Notes: a model not told the origin generated them from the letters alone. Positions 7,959-16,073 are shown, counted from the stretch's first letter. The stretch: DNA of 64,000 nucleotides from Casimicrobium huifangae (GCF_009746125.1 NZ_CP041352.1:1267847-1331846), one strand, 5' to 3'. Numbers and translations are program-made.

Positions 7959-8936
7959 TCAATCCGCCTTGATATTCCGCTCGCGCACGATCTTCGCGTT
8001 CGTCGCCGATTCAGCACGGACGAACTTGGTGAACTCGGCCGGGTTCATCACGGCCGGCACGTTGTCGAGCTGGGTCAGGCGCTGCGTCATGTCGGGCGTG
8101 GCGATGGCTTTGGCGATCTCGGCGTGCAGGCGGTTGATGATGTCGGACGGCACCTTGGCGGGCGCAAAGATGCCGAAGGTGCTGGTCATGTTCGCCTCCG
8201 GGAAGCCGAGTTCGGCCAGCGTTGGCACGTCCTTGAACGACGCCAGCCGCTGCGGTGCGCCGACGGCGAGCACGCGAAGCGTGCCCTTCTGCATCTGGCC
8301 ATTCGCGGCCGGGCTCGGGTTGGTGGTGAACAGCTCGAACTGGCCGCCGGCCGCGTCGGTCACCACCTGGCCACCGCCCTTGTAGGGCACGTGAATCAGC
8401 TCAAGGCCGCTCTTGGCCTTGATGCTTTCGACCATCAGGTGGCCCAGCGTCGCGATGCCGCTGGTGGCCACGCGAATGGCGCCCGGTTTCGCCTTTGACT
8501 GCGCAAGCACATCGGCAAAGCTCTTGCCAGTGAACGCCGGCGTCGCCAGCACGTAGACCGGGGAATACATCACGCTGGCGACGGGCGCGACATCGTTGAC
8601 CGGGTCGAACGGCAGCTTGCCGAGATGCGGCAGCAGCGTGATCGGGCTCACGGCCGAGATCGCCAGCGTGTAGCCGTCGGGCGCCGACTTGGCCATCGCG
8701 TCGATGCCAATCGCGCCGCCGGCGCCGCCCTTGTTCTCGACGATGAATTGCTGCCCCATCTGGCTGCCGAGTTTTTCGGCGAGCGCACGGGCGACGGCAT
8801 CGGTAGTGCCGCCGGCCGGATAGACCACGATTAGCCGGATCGGCTTGTCCGGGTAAGCCGCGTGCGCCGGGGCGAGGGCGGTCAACGCCATGGCGCCGAG
8901 CACGGCGAGACGGGCGAGCGAGAAAAATCGGTTCAT
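7959..8936 (-). CDS. Bug/TctC family substrate-binding protein
   Basis: This is the second complete Bug receptor, 325 residues. The ATG at 8936 gives a signal peptide (Met-Asn-Arg-Phe-Phe, hydrophobic core, cleavage after Ala-His-Ala). The mature part shows 'YPDKPIRLIVVYPAGGTTD', 'NKGGAGGAIGIDAMAKSAPDGYT' and 'LIHVPYKGGGQVVTDAAGGQ', the standard Bug markers. As with the gene at 1123, no TctAB membrane genes lie nearby. It is clearly diverged from that protein, so the two are distinct receptors rather than a recent duplication. The ligand is unknown. Confidence 0.93.
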   Translation of the reverse strand: MNRFFSLARLAVLGAMALTALAPAHAAYPDKPIRLIVVYPAGGTTDAVARALAEKLGSQMGQQFIVENKGGAGGAIGIDAMAKSAPDGYTLAISAVSPITLLPHLGKLPFDPVNDVAPVASVMYSPVYVLATPAFTGKSFADVLAQSKAKPGAIRVATSGIATLGHLMVESIKAKSGLELIHVPYKGGGQVVTDAAGGQFELFTTNPSPAANGQMQKGTLRVLAVGAPQRLASFKDVPTLAELGFPEANMTSTFGIFAPAKVPSDIINRLHAEIAKAIATPDMTQRLTQLDNVPAVMNPAEFTKFVRAESATNAKIVRERNIKAD

Positions 8937-9031
8937 GGGTAATGCCGTTGAAACTGAAGCAAACAACATCGTAGCCTTTCGCTGCCATGCGTGCTGCCAG
9001 ACATGCTGCGGCAGCGGACGCTACCCTGCCT

Positions 9032-9583
9032 TCACACGGCAGGTGCCAGCAGCGGTTGCAGCTCTACCTGCAAGCGTTCCTGATCGTCGGACATCCACAC
9101 CTCGCCGTCCTGCACCATGCACTGCAGATTGAGCGTGCGATCAGCCATCGCGGCGAGCGCCTTGCTGCTGGGGCCGCTGACGCTTTTCACGGTGAGCTTG
9201 TCCTGCTTCGCCAGCAGCGCTTCGTTCTGCTGCCACCACACTTCTACTGTGCGGCCACCGCCATAGGCATACAGATGCACCGCATCGGCACGACCGCAGG
9301 CGCGGCGGATCACTCGCTCGTCGGGCAGGCCGACTTCGATCCATTCGGTGATGCGGCCGGTCAGATCATGCTCCCACAGCGCCGGCTCGTCGTCGGTGGA
9401 AATGCCCTTGCCGAATTCGAGGCGCTCGCTGGCGTGCAGCGCAAAGGCGAGCACCCGCACCATCATGCGCTCGCTGGTTTCGGACGGATGCCGCGCCACG
9501 GTCAGTGCGTGGTCGGCGTAATAGCCGCGGTCCATGTCGGCGACGTTGAGGTTGATCTTGAAGATGGTGGATTTGAGGGCCAT
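9032..9583 (-). CDS. yaeQ: YaeQ family protein
   Basis: The 183-residue protein matches YaeQ along its length: N-terminal 'ALKSTIFKINLNVADMDRGYY', then 'LTVARHPSETSERMMVRVLAFAL' near 30, 'DDEPALWEHDLTGRITEWIEVG' near 65 and 'WWQQN' near 115. YaeQ has a PD-(D/E)XK nuclease-like fold and was first noted because it can compensate for loss of RfaH. Its true substrate is unsettled. The gene stands alone, flanked upstream by one of the long palindromic repeats. Confidence 0.92.
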   Translation of the reverse strand: MALKSTIFKINLNVADMDRGYYADHALTVARHPSETSERMMVRVLAFALHASERLEFGKGISTDDEPALWEHDLTGRITEWIEVGLPDERVIRRACGRADAVHLYAYGGGRTVEVWWQQNEALLAKQDKLTVKSVSGPSSKALAAMADRTLNLQCMVQDGEVWMSDDQERLQVELQPLLAPAV

Positions 9584-9611
9584 GCAGGTTCCAGTGGCGA
9601 TTTCTGAGCAG

Positions 9612-9726
9612 CAGCTTTTCTGTCAATGCACCATTGCAATGGGCATAAAGGCGGAAAAGCACAATAGTCGACATTCTGCCTTTTCTGCCAGATAGCCCTT
9701 ATCCGTCAACGGTTTCACGAAAAAGT
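9612..9726. repeat. long palindromic intergenic repeat, copy 1
   Basis: Landmarks are CTTTTC 9615, TGGGC 9640, TCGAC 9668, AGCCC 9694 and GAAAAAG 9719. The order, polarity and spacing match the six other copies in the window. It lies between YaeQ and a cupin gene, both on the minus strand. Confidence 0.85.
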
Positions 9727-9773
9727 CGTACGGCGAATATGCACTGTCGTCACGGCTGGCGGACAGCCGGTGG

Positions 9774-10160
9774 TTACGGCACTTTGACAAAGGCGGTGAC
9801 CAGCGGCTCGTCGCCGACTTGCCGGCTCCAGTGGCCGTGCACGGCGGGATCGAAGGTCGCGCCGTCGGGCAGCGTGTCGGCAGAAAAGAAGTGCTCACCT
9901 GCCTTGAAAATACGACTGCTGCCGTCCTGCAGACCAATTTCCATCGCGCCACCGAGCACGAACAGCCACTGCGGTTTCGGTGTGCAGTGCCACTGGCTGC
10001 GAAAACCCACCGGGCTTTGCCGCAATTGCAGGCCGGTGGCCGGCAGCACGGGCGACAGCATTGACTGGGGTGTGCCTTCGCTGAGGACGATCGGCTCGTC
10101 GCGGAAGCGGGCGCGACCGTCAGTGTCGGTGAACAGGATGACTTGCGTGAAGTGGCTCAT
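9774..10160 (-). CDS. small cupin-like protein
   Basis: The 128-residue protein has a beta-rich cupin pattern: 'GFRSQWHCTPKPQWLFVLGG' near residue 52 and 'KAGEHFFSADTLPDGATFDP' near 85. The usual HxH motif is reduced (Trp-His-Cys-Thr), and the second His appears near 'AVHGHWSRQ'. It may therefore bind metal differently or not at all. Related proteins are annotated only as cupin-domain hypothetical proteins. No functional partner is evident in the flanking genes. Confidence 0.7.
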   Translation of the reverse strand: MSHFTQVILFTDTDGRARFRDEPIVLSEGTPQSMLSPVLPATGLQLRQSPVGFRSQWHCTPKPQWLFVLGGAMEIGLQDGSSRIFKAGEHFFSADTLPDGATFDPAVHGHWSRQVGDEPLVTAFVKVP

Positions 10161-10222
10161 GGCAGGGAAGGTTGGGTCGAACGAGTTGCCGAAGCTTAAC
10201 CGCAGGCAGTTGTCGACGTCTC

Positions 10223-10816
10223 TTAGCGGATGACGAAATTCTCCACGTAGACGATCTCACAGGCGCCGGCGCCGCTGTCGGTGCGGGTGAGCGAGGTGCG
10301 CAGCTCACCACCCTTTGCCATTGCTACATCGACCAGCAGTCCCTCCAGCTCAATCACCTGCCCCACGCGGGCGCGGTCGATGGCGTTGGCGACGCCGGCG
10401 CTGGCGGCGATCAGGTGCATGTTGGCGCTGCTGGCGATGATCTGCTCAACGGGCGCTGGCAGTGAGTTGCTGCGTGACTTCCAGAAGTAGAAGCGGTCAC
10501 TCTGGCTGATCGCCAGTTGCTCGATGACGCTGCTGTCGGACATTACGCCCCAGCCCAACGCCAAGTCGCGCGGCATGAGGTCAGACGCCAGCGCGAAGCG
10601 GTAGCGTTCGCCCGCGAGCACGCGCGCGGTCAGCCGGAAGCGGGCGCGCGGCGTGAGCGTGTAGTCGTGCACGCGGATCGGCGCTGCGGTGACGTCGCGC
10701 TGCAGCGGCTCGGCGCTGACCAGCACGCCGGGCGGCTGCGTGACCTCGCGATCACGCCAGTCACGAGCGGCGGCGAACGCCGCGACGATGACCAGTAGCG
10801 CGAAAGCGATCCGCAT
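10223..10816 (-). CDS. hypothetical protein with N-terminal membrane anchor or signal
   Basis: About 197 residues when started at ATG 10816. An upstream start at 10867 would overlap the S4 gene. The protein opens with a hydrophobic stretch 'MRIAFALLVIVAAFAAA' and continues as a soluble, beta-rich domain with 'LTPRARFRLTARVLAGERYRF' near residue 55. A later 'DLALGWGVMSDSSVIEQL' segment is followed by 'DRFYFWKSRSN' near residue 107. I do not recognise the family. It follows the S4-domain gene closely and may be co-transcribed with it. Confidence 0.65.
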   Translation of the reverse strand: MRIAFALLVIVAAFAAARDWRDREVTQPPGVLVSAEPLQRDVTAAPIRVHDYTLTPRARFRLTARVLAGERYRFALASDLMPRDLALGWGVMSDSSVIEQLAISQSDRFYFWKSRSNSLPAPVEQIIASSANMHLIAASAGVANAIDRARVGQVIELEGLLVDVAMAKGGELRTSLTRTDSGAGACEIVYVENFVIR

Positions 10817-10826
10817 CAGTCGTGAC

Positions 10827-11084
10827 TTAACTGGCGTCGCTGGCAGCCGCGTCTGACGCGTGGACATGAATCGTCACGCCGTCGAGCGTTACCTTCTGCC
10901 CGGCGCGGATCTTCGCCGTCTTGCGCGATTCCGGCGCATCGTCCACTCGCACTGCACCCGCAGCGACCAGCGCCTTGCCCTGCCCGCCGCTATCGGCGAC
11001 GCCGACGATCTTGAGCAGGTTGTGCAGTTCGATGTGCTCATCGCGCAGCGTGAAGTGATGGACCTGAATGGGTTTTCGTTTCAT
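10827..11084 (-). CDS. S4 RNA-binding domain protein (YbcJ-like)
   Basis: The product is about 85 residues and is essentially one S4 domain. 'FTLRDEHIELHNLLKIVGVADSGGQGKALVAAGAVRVDDAPESRKTAKI..GQ' spans residues 10-65, with the alpha-L motif and its basic patch. Such stand-alone S4 proteins (YbcJ type) bind structured RNA, probably in ribosome biology. The start at 11084 fits the family length; the ORF extends upstream without conserved character. The tail is Ala/Asp/Ser-rich. Confidence 0.88.
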   Translation of the reverse strand: MKRKPIQVHHFTLRDEHIELHNLLKIVGVADSGGQGKALVAAGAVRVDDAPESRKTAKIRAGQKVTLDGVTIHVHASDAAASDAS

Positions 11085-11180
11085 GGCCGGCAGTATGACA
11101 TTGCTGCGTACGCGGTTGAGGCGCACAATCCTCCGGTCTGTTCAATTCGCACATTTGCCGCTGGCAACCGGAGCTTGATC

Positions 11181-11690
11181 ATGGATTCTGTCCTGCAGAA
11201 TTTTCACCGATGCGCGCAGACGCTGGCGGGTCTCATGCTCGCCGCGCTGGCGGGCTGCGCGACCGTTGCCAGTCAATCGGCACCGGCCAGCAACGCGGCC
11301 CTGAAGCAGGAGGTGATCGACACTGAACGGGCTTTTGCGCGCACCATGGCGATGCGCGATCACGTGGCTTTCACCGGCTTTCTGGCGGAGGAGGCGGTGT
11401 TCTTCTCCGGCCGCGTGCTGCGCGGCAAGCAGGCGGTGGCCGAGGCGTGGAAGAAGTTCTACGAGGCCCCGGCAGCGCCATTCTCGTGGGAGCCGAACGA
11501 GGCGGACGTGCAGGTGCTCGACTCCGGTACCCTGGCGCTCAGCTCGGGTCCGGTGCGCAATGCGCGCGGCGAGGTGTTCGCTACTTTCACGTCAATCTGG
11601 CGGCGCGAGGGCCCCGGTGTCTGGCGCATCATCTTCGACAAGGGCAATGACGTTTGCCAGAAGTGTGCGACCGCCGACAAGGCGCCCTGA
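11181..11690 (+). CDS. lipoprotein with NTF2-like (DUF4440/SnoaL-type) domain
   Basis: The ATG at 11181 starts a 169-residue protein with a short basic N-terminus, a hydrophobic core and a lipobox Leu-Ala-Gly-Cys at residues 23-26. This predicts lipidation and a periplasmic location. The mature domain has the NTF2-like pattern: 'VIDTERAFARTMAMRDHVAFTGFLAEEAVFFSGRVLRGKQAVAEAWKKFY' at about 42-92, then strands ending 'TSIWRREGPGVWRIIFDKG'. The family holds small-molecule binding pockets with diverse activities. The protein ends with a 'DVCQKC' Cys pair. The function is unknown. Confidence 0.82.
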   Translation: MDSVLQNFHRCAQTLAGLMLAALAGCATVASQSAPASNAALKQEVIDTERAFARTMAMRDHVAFTGFLAEEAVFFSGRVLRGKQAVAEAWKKFYEAPAAPFSWEPNEADVQVLDSGTLALSSGPVRNARGEVFATFTSIWRREGPGVWRIIFDKGNDVCQKCATADKAP

Positions 11691-11753
11691 TCAGCGGCAG
11701 CTGGGGGCGGATCGCGTTGACAAAAGAGGCCGCGCCGCGCGTTCATCGGCTTT

Positions 11754-11767
11754 TTGATGCGCATCAA
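11754..11767. promoter_or_regulatory. perfect FNR/ANR-type box upstream of hsp20
   Basis: TTGATGCGCATCAA matches the FNR/ANR/DNR consensus TTGAT-N4-ATCAA exactly. It is embedded in a longer near-perfect palindrome, CGGC..GCCG, at 11747-11773. It is centred about 136 bp before the hsp20 start codon. No T-run follows, so it is not a terminator. Confidence 0.7.
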
Positions 11768-11896
11768 AAGCCGTGTCGTCAGCGCTTGAGAAACGCCGTG
11801 ACCAGCCTCACGATTGGGTTCATGAACACGGACAGCGCGGCCGCCTTTTCCGGCTCGCCGGCGCTGCTTGGCCAACCCAAACAAGGAGCATCGCAC

Positions 11897-12319
11897 ATGA
11901 ACTCACTGGTCTCACGCAACAGCCTGCTCGACGATTTCTTTCGCGATTTCACGCCCGGCTATTTCGTCAAGCCCCTGCACGGCGACAACCTGCCGGCCCA
12001 GATCAAGGTGGACGTGAAAGAGGTTGAGGGCGGCTACACCGTCAACGCGGAAATTCCGGGCGTCAACAAGGATGACATTCACGTCGGCATTGACGGCAAT
12101 GTGATCACCCTGCGCGCCGAGGTGAAGCAGGAAGACAAAAAAACCGAGGGCGAGAAAGTGTTGCGCAGTGAGCGCTACTACGGCGCGGTATCGCGCAGCT
12201 TCCAGTTGCCGGCGGAAATCGACCCATCAGCCGCGAAGGCGAAATATGAAAACGGCGTGCTGGCGCTGACTTTGCCGCGGAAGAGCGGTCCCAGCGTCAA
12301 GCGCCTGACCGTGGAGTAG
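11897..12319 (+). CDS. small heat-shock protein, Hsp20/alpha-crystallin family
   Basis: The 140-residue chaperone contains an alpha-crystallin domain from about residue 35 to 125: 'IKVDVKEVEGGYTVNAEIPGVNKDDIHVGIDGNVITLRAE', then 'SERYYGAVSRSFQLPAEID' and 'YENGVLALTLPRK'. A C-terminal extension with 'SVKRLTVE' follows. These proteins hold unfolded clients in large oligomers. AAGGAG precedes the ATG at 11897. An upstream FNR-type box suggests oxygen-linked control, and a strong terminator follows. No ROSE-type leader was recognised. Confidence 0.95.
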   Translation: MNSLVSRNSLLDDFFRDFTPGYFVKPLHGDNLPAQIKVDVKEVEGGYTVNAEIPGVNKDDIHVGIDGNVITLRAEVKQEDKKTEGEKVLRSERYYGAVSRSFQLPAEIDPSAAKAKYENGVLALTLPRKSGPSVKRLTVE

Positions 12320-12407
12320 TCGCAGGGCTTTACCGGTTTTGACGGTCAGCAGGGAACCAACAGCATTTCCCCCGACTGATATCCCTGCACTCTGTATTGA
12401 CCGTCAG

Positions 12408-12439
12408 GAGGCGCGACAACTGTCGCGCCTCTTTTTTTT
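12408..12439 (+). terminator. intrinsic terminator of hsp20
   Basis: GAGGCGCGACA (12408-12418) pairs with TGTCGCGCCTC (12421-12431), followed by eight T residues. It lies 89 bp after the hsp20 stop and reads in its direction. Confidence 0.9.
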
Positions 12440-12461
12440 GCTGTGGCCGACGCGGTGAAGG

Positions 12462-12650
12462 CTATCGGGTCTTGCAGGTGTTGAAGCCGAAGATCGCGTA
12501 CGGCGGACACCAGCCAAGCAGGCCGGTCGCCAGCGGAACGGCGCCCAGCCAGCCCCACCAGCCCACGGTCCCCGTTGCGGCCAGTCCGATGAGGACCAAC
12601 CCGGCAACGATGCGTACCGTGCGATCAATGCCACCGACATTTGCTTTCAT
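12462..12650 (-). CDS. DUF2892 (YgaP-type) small membrane protein
   Basis: The 62-residue protein opens with 'MKANVGGIDRTVRIVAGLVLIG' and has two transmembrane helices ending in 'TGLLGWCPPYAIFGFNTCKT'. This is the canonical DUF2892 pattern, with two Cys residues near the end of helix 2. In YgaP this domain anchors a rhodanese; stand-alone copies are common in betaproteobacteria and of unknown role. It follows the Crp-like regulator gene on the same strand, with a Crp-type palindrome in the gap. Confidence 0.92.
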   Translation of the reverse strand: MKANVGGIDRTVRIVAGLVLIGLAATGTVGWWGWLGAVPLATGLLGWCPPYAIFGFNTCKTR

Positions 12651-12765
12651 GATTTTCCTCGTGAAGTCTTGATGAACCAGAAGCGCTGGTCGGTGCAGTC
12701 ACCTGAATCGTGACTGCGTCCGTCAGCGCATGGTTCGTATTTCAGCGGCGCGTCGCGGCAATGTC

Positions 12766-12781
12766 AGTGACCCAGGTCACA
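12766..12781. promoter_or_regulatory. Crp-like palindrome between the regulator gene and DUF2892
   Basis: AGTGACCCAGGTCACA is a perfect GTGA-N6-TCAC palindrome, close to the Crp consensus TGTGA-N6-TCACA. It is centred about 124 bp upstream of the DUF2892 start. The neighbouring regulator has Crp-like recognition-helix residues. Confidence 0.6.
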
Positions 12782-12809
12782 CAGCGCCGCGCTGCTGCTG
12801 GCGGTGCGG

Positions 12810-13451
12810 TTACCCGTCGCCGGCAAGGGAGCGCAACTCGGCGCTCCTGATGATGTGAATGTGCTCGCGCGACAGTGTGATCCAGCCATCGCGCTCGAAA
12901 CGATGCAACAGCCGGGTCACGATTTCGCGTACGGTGCCAAGCTCGTCGGCGAGTGCCTGATGCGTCACTGGCACGTCATGTCCACGGCCTAGCAGGGCTG
13001 CCGCCAGCCGCTGGTCAAGTCGACGGAAAGCCACCGCGTCGACCAGTGCGGTGAGATCCGCCATGCGCTCGGCGAACAGTCCCAGCACCGCTTCCCGGAA
13101 GGCAGGAAGCGCCAGCCAGCGCGAAAACAGCGGCGGCGGCAGCAGCACCAGCCGCGACGCGCGCGCCGTCACACCGGTCGCGGCCAGCGCCTTGTGGCCA
13201 AACAGGCTGGCCGACGAGACAAGGCAGATTTCGCCCGGCACCACCCGATAAAGCTCGAGCGAACGCCCTTCGCTTGACTGCCGTGACACCCTGATTTCGC
13301 CATCAAGCACCAGCGGAAAGCCCTGGCAAGGCTGCCCGACATCGAACAGCAGGGCGCCAGCCGGCGCGCTGATCACTGGCAGCGCATCAAGCTCGGAGCG
13401 ATCGGCGCTGGCTAGCGAGGGGTAGTGGCGGATCAGTTCATCAGTCGGCAT
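12810..13451 (-). CDS. Crp/Fnr family transcriptional regulator
   Basis: The 213-residue protein has an N-terminal cyclic-nucleotide-like beta-roll: 'APAGALLFDVGQPCQGFPLVLDGEIRVSR' near residue 30, then 'LYRVVPGEICLVSS' near 70. A C-terminal winged helix ('VTHQALADELGTVREIVTRLLHRFERDGWI') follows. The recognition helix reads Arg-Glu-x-Val-Thr-Arg, which keeps the Arg, Glu and Arg that contact GTGA in Crp. It lacks the FNR iron-sulphur Cys cluster, having only two scattered Cys. It is unlikely to bind cAMP in the E. coli manner without its Arg-Ser pocket. DUF2892 downstream is a plausible target. Confidence 0.88.
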   Translation of the reverse strand: MPTDELIRHYPSLASADRSELDALPVISAPAGALLFDVGQPCQGFPLVLDGEIRVSRQSSEGRSLELYRVVPGEICLVSSASLFGHKALAATGVTARASRLVLLPPPLFSRWLALPAFREAVLGLFAERMADLTALVDAVAFRRLDQRLAAALLGRGHDVPVTHQALADELGTVREIVTRLLHRFERDGWITLSREHIHIIRSAELRSLAGDG

Positions 13452-13641
13452 GAGGTGGCAGCGATGACGTGGCGACGATGACAGCATTGTCCGCAAACAA
13501 TCTGACACCAAGGCCACGCCTTGCCGGGCCGGGTCCGAAATAAGTCCCGCGTGACATCTTGTAACGTCGGGTCATTTGGTATCAGAATTATCTGTTATCC
13601 CGCAAACCCACAGCCGGCGCGCTTTCGCGCAGAATTGAGAG

Positions 13642-14190
13642 ATGCGACGAGCCCGCAACAAGCCTGCGCGGTGGTGGCCGTCAATCGTCGAGGGGATCGC
13701 AACAATTGTGATGTCGATGGTGATCGCCACGCCCGCGTCCGCCCTTTCCAGCGAGGAATGGGTGATGGCATTTGTGCGTTTTGTCGAGTGGCCTGCAGCC
13801 GCCACTGCCGGCGGAGATGGTGCCGTGGTGATTTGCCAGCCCACCGAAACGCCGGAGCTTAACCTCGCGGGCAAGCAGGTGCGTGGGCAAGTGCTGCTGG
13901 TCATGCGCATCGCGCGGCCGCGCGACATCGAGCGCTGCCACCTGTTCGCGGCGCTGCCGAAACGCGAATTCGACTGGCAGCCGTGGCTGGCCGCAATCAA
14001 GGGGCGACCGGTGCTGACCGTCGGGCTGGGCGGCAATTTCTGCGAACTCGGTGGCAGCATCTGTCTGGTAGCCGACGAGGCGACCGGTGGCGAGCGTTAC
14101 CGGCTCAACCTCGACACCCTGTCGCGCGCCGGGTTCAAGGTCAACTCGCAGTTGCTGCGTCTGCAGCCGCAGCGGGCGAAGGTGGAATAG
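13642..14190 (+). CDS. yfiR: YfiR family periplasmic regulator (DUF4154)
   Basis: The 182-residue protein has an N-terminal signal ('WWPSIVEGIATIVMSMVIATPASA'). The YfiR/DUF4154 domain follows: 'MAFVRFVEWP' near residue 42, 'AVVICQPTETPEL' near 62, 'CHLFAAL' near 102, 'VLTVGLGGNFCELGGSICLVAD' near 130 and 'RLNLDTLSRAGFKVNSQLLRL' at the end. In Pseudomonas, YfiR represses the diguanylate cyclase YfiN (TpbB) from the periplasm. Two bases separate it from the cyclase gene, and YfiB follows, so this is a complete yfiBNR-type system. Confidence 0.93.
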   Translation: MRRARNKPARWWPSIVEGIATIVMSMVIATPASALSSEEWVMAFVRFVEWPAAATAGGDGAVVICQPTETPELNLAGKQVRGQVLLVMRIARPRDIERCHLFAALPKREFDWQPWLAAIKGRPVLTVGLGGNFCELGGSICLVADEATGGERYRLNLDTLSRAGFKVNSQLLRLQPQRAKVE

Positions 14191-14192
14191 CA

Positions 14193-15542
14193 ATGGATGA
14201 GCAGTCGCCCGCGGCCATCGTTGGCGGCATCGCTGCCGGCCCGGCCACCCGGCGAAAAGTACGCCCGGTATCGATCTCGATCCAGATCAGTCGGGTGGTG
14301 ATCGCCACTGCCGCGCTGGCGGTACTGGTCACCATGTGCGCGATGATCGCGGTGGCCGCGATGCTGGCGAAGAGCACCATGCAGCAACGTGCCGACACCA
14401 TCGCCGAACTGGTGGCGGCCAGCGCTGACGTCGCGTTGGCGTTGCGTGACGCTGAGCGTGGCCGCGAAGCGCTCTCGGCGCTGTCCAGCTCCGACACGGT
14501 GACCCAGGCGCGACTGTTGCAGCCCGACGACACGGTGCTGGTCACTTACACGCAGAAGCGGCCGGCGACGGTCGGCGTGCGTCGCGCTGGTATCGACGCC
14601 GGTGACGACTGGCTCAGTTCCGCCTTGCTGATTCGCGAGGTGACCGCCCGGCGCCCGGTGCTCAACGGTGGTGACCTGCTTGGCTATGCCGAGGTGAGTA
14701 TCCGCGAGCAGCACCTGGCGCGGGCGCTGATGCTGTTCGTGTTCTGCGGGGCGCTGGTGTTTGGTGCCATGGTGCTGGGCTGGACAGTGCTGTCAGGGCC
14801 GATCGGGCGCCGCATTACGCAACCGCTCAAGCGCTTTGCCGAGGTGACGCGCAAGATTCGCGACACCGGCGAATTTACGCATCGGGTGCCGACCACTCGG
14901 GTCACCGAGGTGCAGCGGCTGAGCGAAGACTTCAACGCGATGCTTGATGTGATCCAGCGCCGCACGTCGGAGGTGCGCGAGCGCAACAAGCAGCTCGCCA
15001 AGCTCGCGTTCTACGACCCGCTGACCGGGGCCGCCAACCGCGTGCTGCTGCTGGACCGCATGACGCAACTGATTGATGGCTATCGTCGTGACGACCGGCC
15101 ATTCGCCGTGATCGGCCTTGACCTCGACGATTTCAAACTGCTCAACGATCAGCTGGGCCATTCGGTGGGCGATGAGTTCCTCAAGGAAATGAGTTTGCGC
15201 TGCAAGGCGGAGCTGCGGCCGTCCGACACCTTTGCGCGCCTCGGCGGTGACGAATTCATTGCGCTGTTGCCGAACATCGACAGTCGCGAGAATGCGCTGA
15301 TCGTGGCGCTCAAGCTGGCCGACGCCGTGCACGCGGCCAACCACGTGCATACGCTGCCGATCAGTTGCACCGCGAGCATCGGCATCGGTCTGTTCCCGGA
15401 GGATGGGCTGGCCACCAATGAACTGATGGCGCGCGTCGATGCGGCGATGTACGAGGCGAAAGCAGGCGGACGCAACCGGATCAAGTTTGTCGGCGACGTG
15501 GTCGCCGATGTGCGACAACAGGAGAGCGTGGACGATGGTTAA
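14193..15542 (+). CDS. yfiN: YfiN-like membrane diguanylate cyclase
   Basis: The 449-residue protein starts at ATG 14193, two bases after yfiR. A TM helix near residue 35-60 is followed by a periplasmic CHASE8-like region (about 60-165), a second TM near 175-200 and a HAMP 'RRITQPLKRFAEVTRKIRDTGEF'. A GGDEF domain with 'FYDPLTGAANRVLLLDRM' and an intact 'RLGGDEFIALL' active site follows. It makes c-di-GMP and drives biofilm formation when YfiR repression is lifted. No RxxD inhibitory site was seen at the usual position. Its end overlaps yfiB by eight bases. Confidence 0.93.
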   Translation: MDEQSPAAIVGGIAAGPATRRKVRPVSISIQISRVVIATAALAVLVTMCAMIAVAAMLAKSTMQQRADTIAELVAASADVALALRDAERGREALSALSSSDTVTQARLLQPDDTVLVTYTQKRPATVGVRRAGIDAGDDWLSSALLIREVTARRPVLNGGDLLGYAEVSIREQHLARALMLFVFCGALVFGAMVLGWTVLSGPIGRRITQPLKRFAEVTRKIRDTGEFTHRVPTTRVTEVQRLSEDFNAMLDVIQRRTSEVRERNKQLAKLAFYDPLTGAANRVLLLDRMTQLIDGYRRDDRPFAVIGLDLDDFKLLNDQLGHSVGDEFLKEMSLRCKAELRPSDTFARLGGDEFIALLPNIDSRENALIVALKLADAVHAANHVHTLPISCTASIGIGLFPEDGLATNELMARVDAAMYEAKAGGRNRIKFVGDVVADVRQQESVDDG

Positions 15543-16071
15543 GGTGCAGCACAACCAACGGGGTCGAAACTTGCTGGCAGTGATGCTGGTGCTTGTGCTG
15601 GCATGGCTTGCCGGTTGCGAGACCAGACCAGTGGCCGCCACCGCGCCCGCTGCGCCCGAGCCTACGCGGGCGGAGAAAGTGCGCACTGCGCTGAAAGCGA
15701 TGAGCTTTGTTGAAGAGCCGGACGGCTGGCATCTGTCGCTGCCAGCGCCGCTGGTGTTCGAGTTTGACAGCGACACCGTCGCCAGCCATGCACGCGACAA
15801 TTTGCTGCGCATTGCGCGCGAGCTGCGGGAGCTGGGGATTGATCGCACGCTGGTGCGTGGGCACACGGATAACGTCGGCACCCGTGACTACAACCTTGGG
15901 CTGTCGAAGCGCCGCGCCGACGCCGTGGCAAAGGTGTTGACGGAGGGTGGTTTTCCGGCCGACCGGGTGGAGGCGACCGGGCTCGGCTACAGCGTACCGC
16001 TGGCCGATAACGCCACGGCCGAGGGCCGGGCCAGGAACCGGCGCGTGGTGATCATCGTGCAGATTGGCTGA
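15535..16071 (+). CDS. yfiB: YfiB-like OmpA-domain lipoprotein
   Basis: The 178-residue lipoprotein has a signal peptide ending in the lipobox Leu-Ala-Gly-Cys at about residues 25-28. A linker and an OmpA peptidoglycan-binding domain follow: 'LVFEFDSDTVASHARDNLLRIARELRELG', 'VRGHTDNVGTRDYNLGLSKRRADAVAKVL' and 'GLGYSVPLADN.TAEGRARNRRV'. In the Yfi system this outer-membrane protein sequesters YfiR and so activates YfiN. Its ATG lies inside the end of the cyclase gene, indicating translational coupling. The Asp and Arg peptidoglycan contacts are present. Confidence 0.92.
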   Translation: MVKVQHNQRGRNLLAVMLVLVLAWLAGCETRPVAATAPAAPEPTRAEKVRTALKAMSFVEEPDGWHLSLPAPLVFEFDSDTVASHARDNLLRIARELRELGIDRTLVRGHTDNVGTRDYNLGLSKRRADAVAKVLTEGGFPADRVEATGLGYSVPLADNATAEGRARNRRVVIIVQIG

Positions 16072-16073
16072 GC

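Noticed and set aside
11747-11773. Terminator for the lipoprotein gene
   Set aside because: The hairpin has no T-run and its core exactly matches an FNR box, so a regulatory site is the better call.
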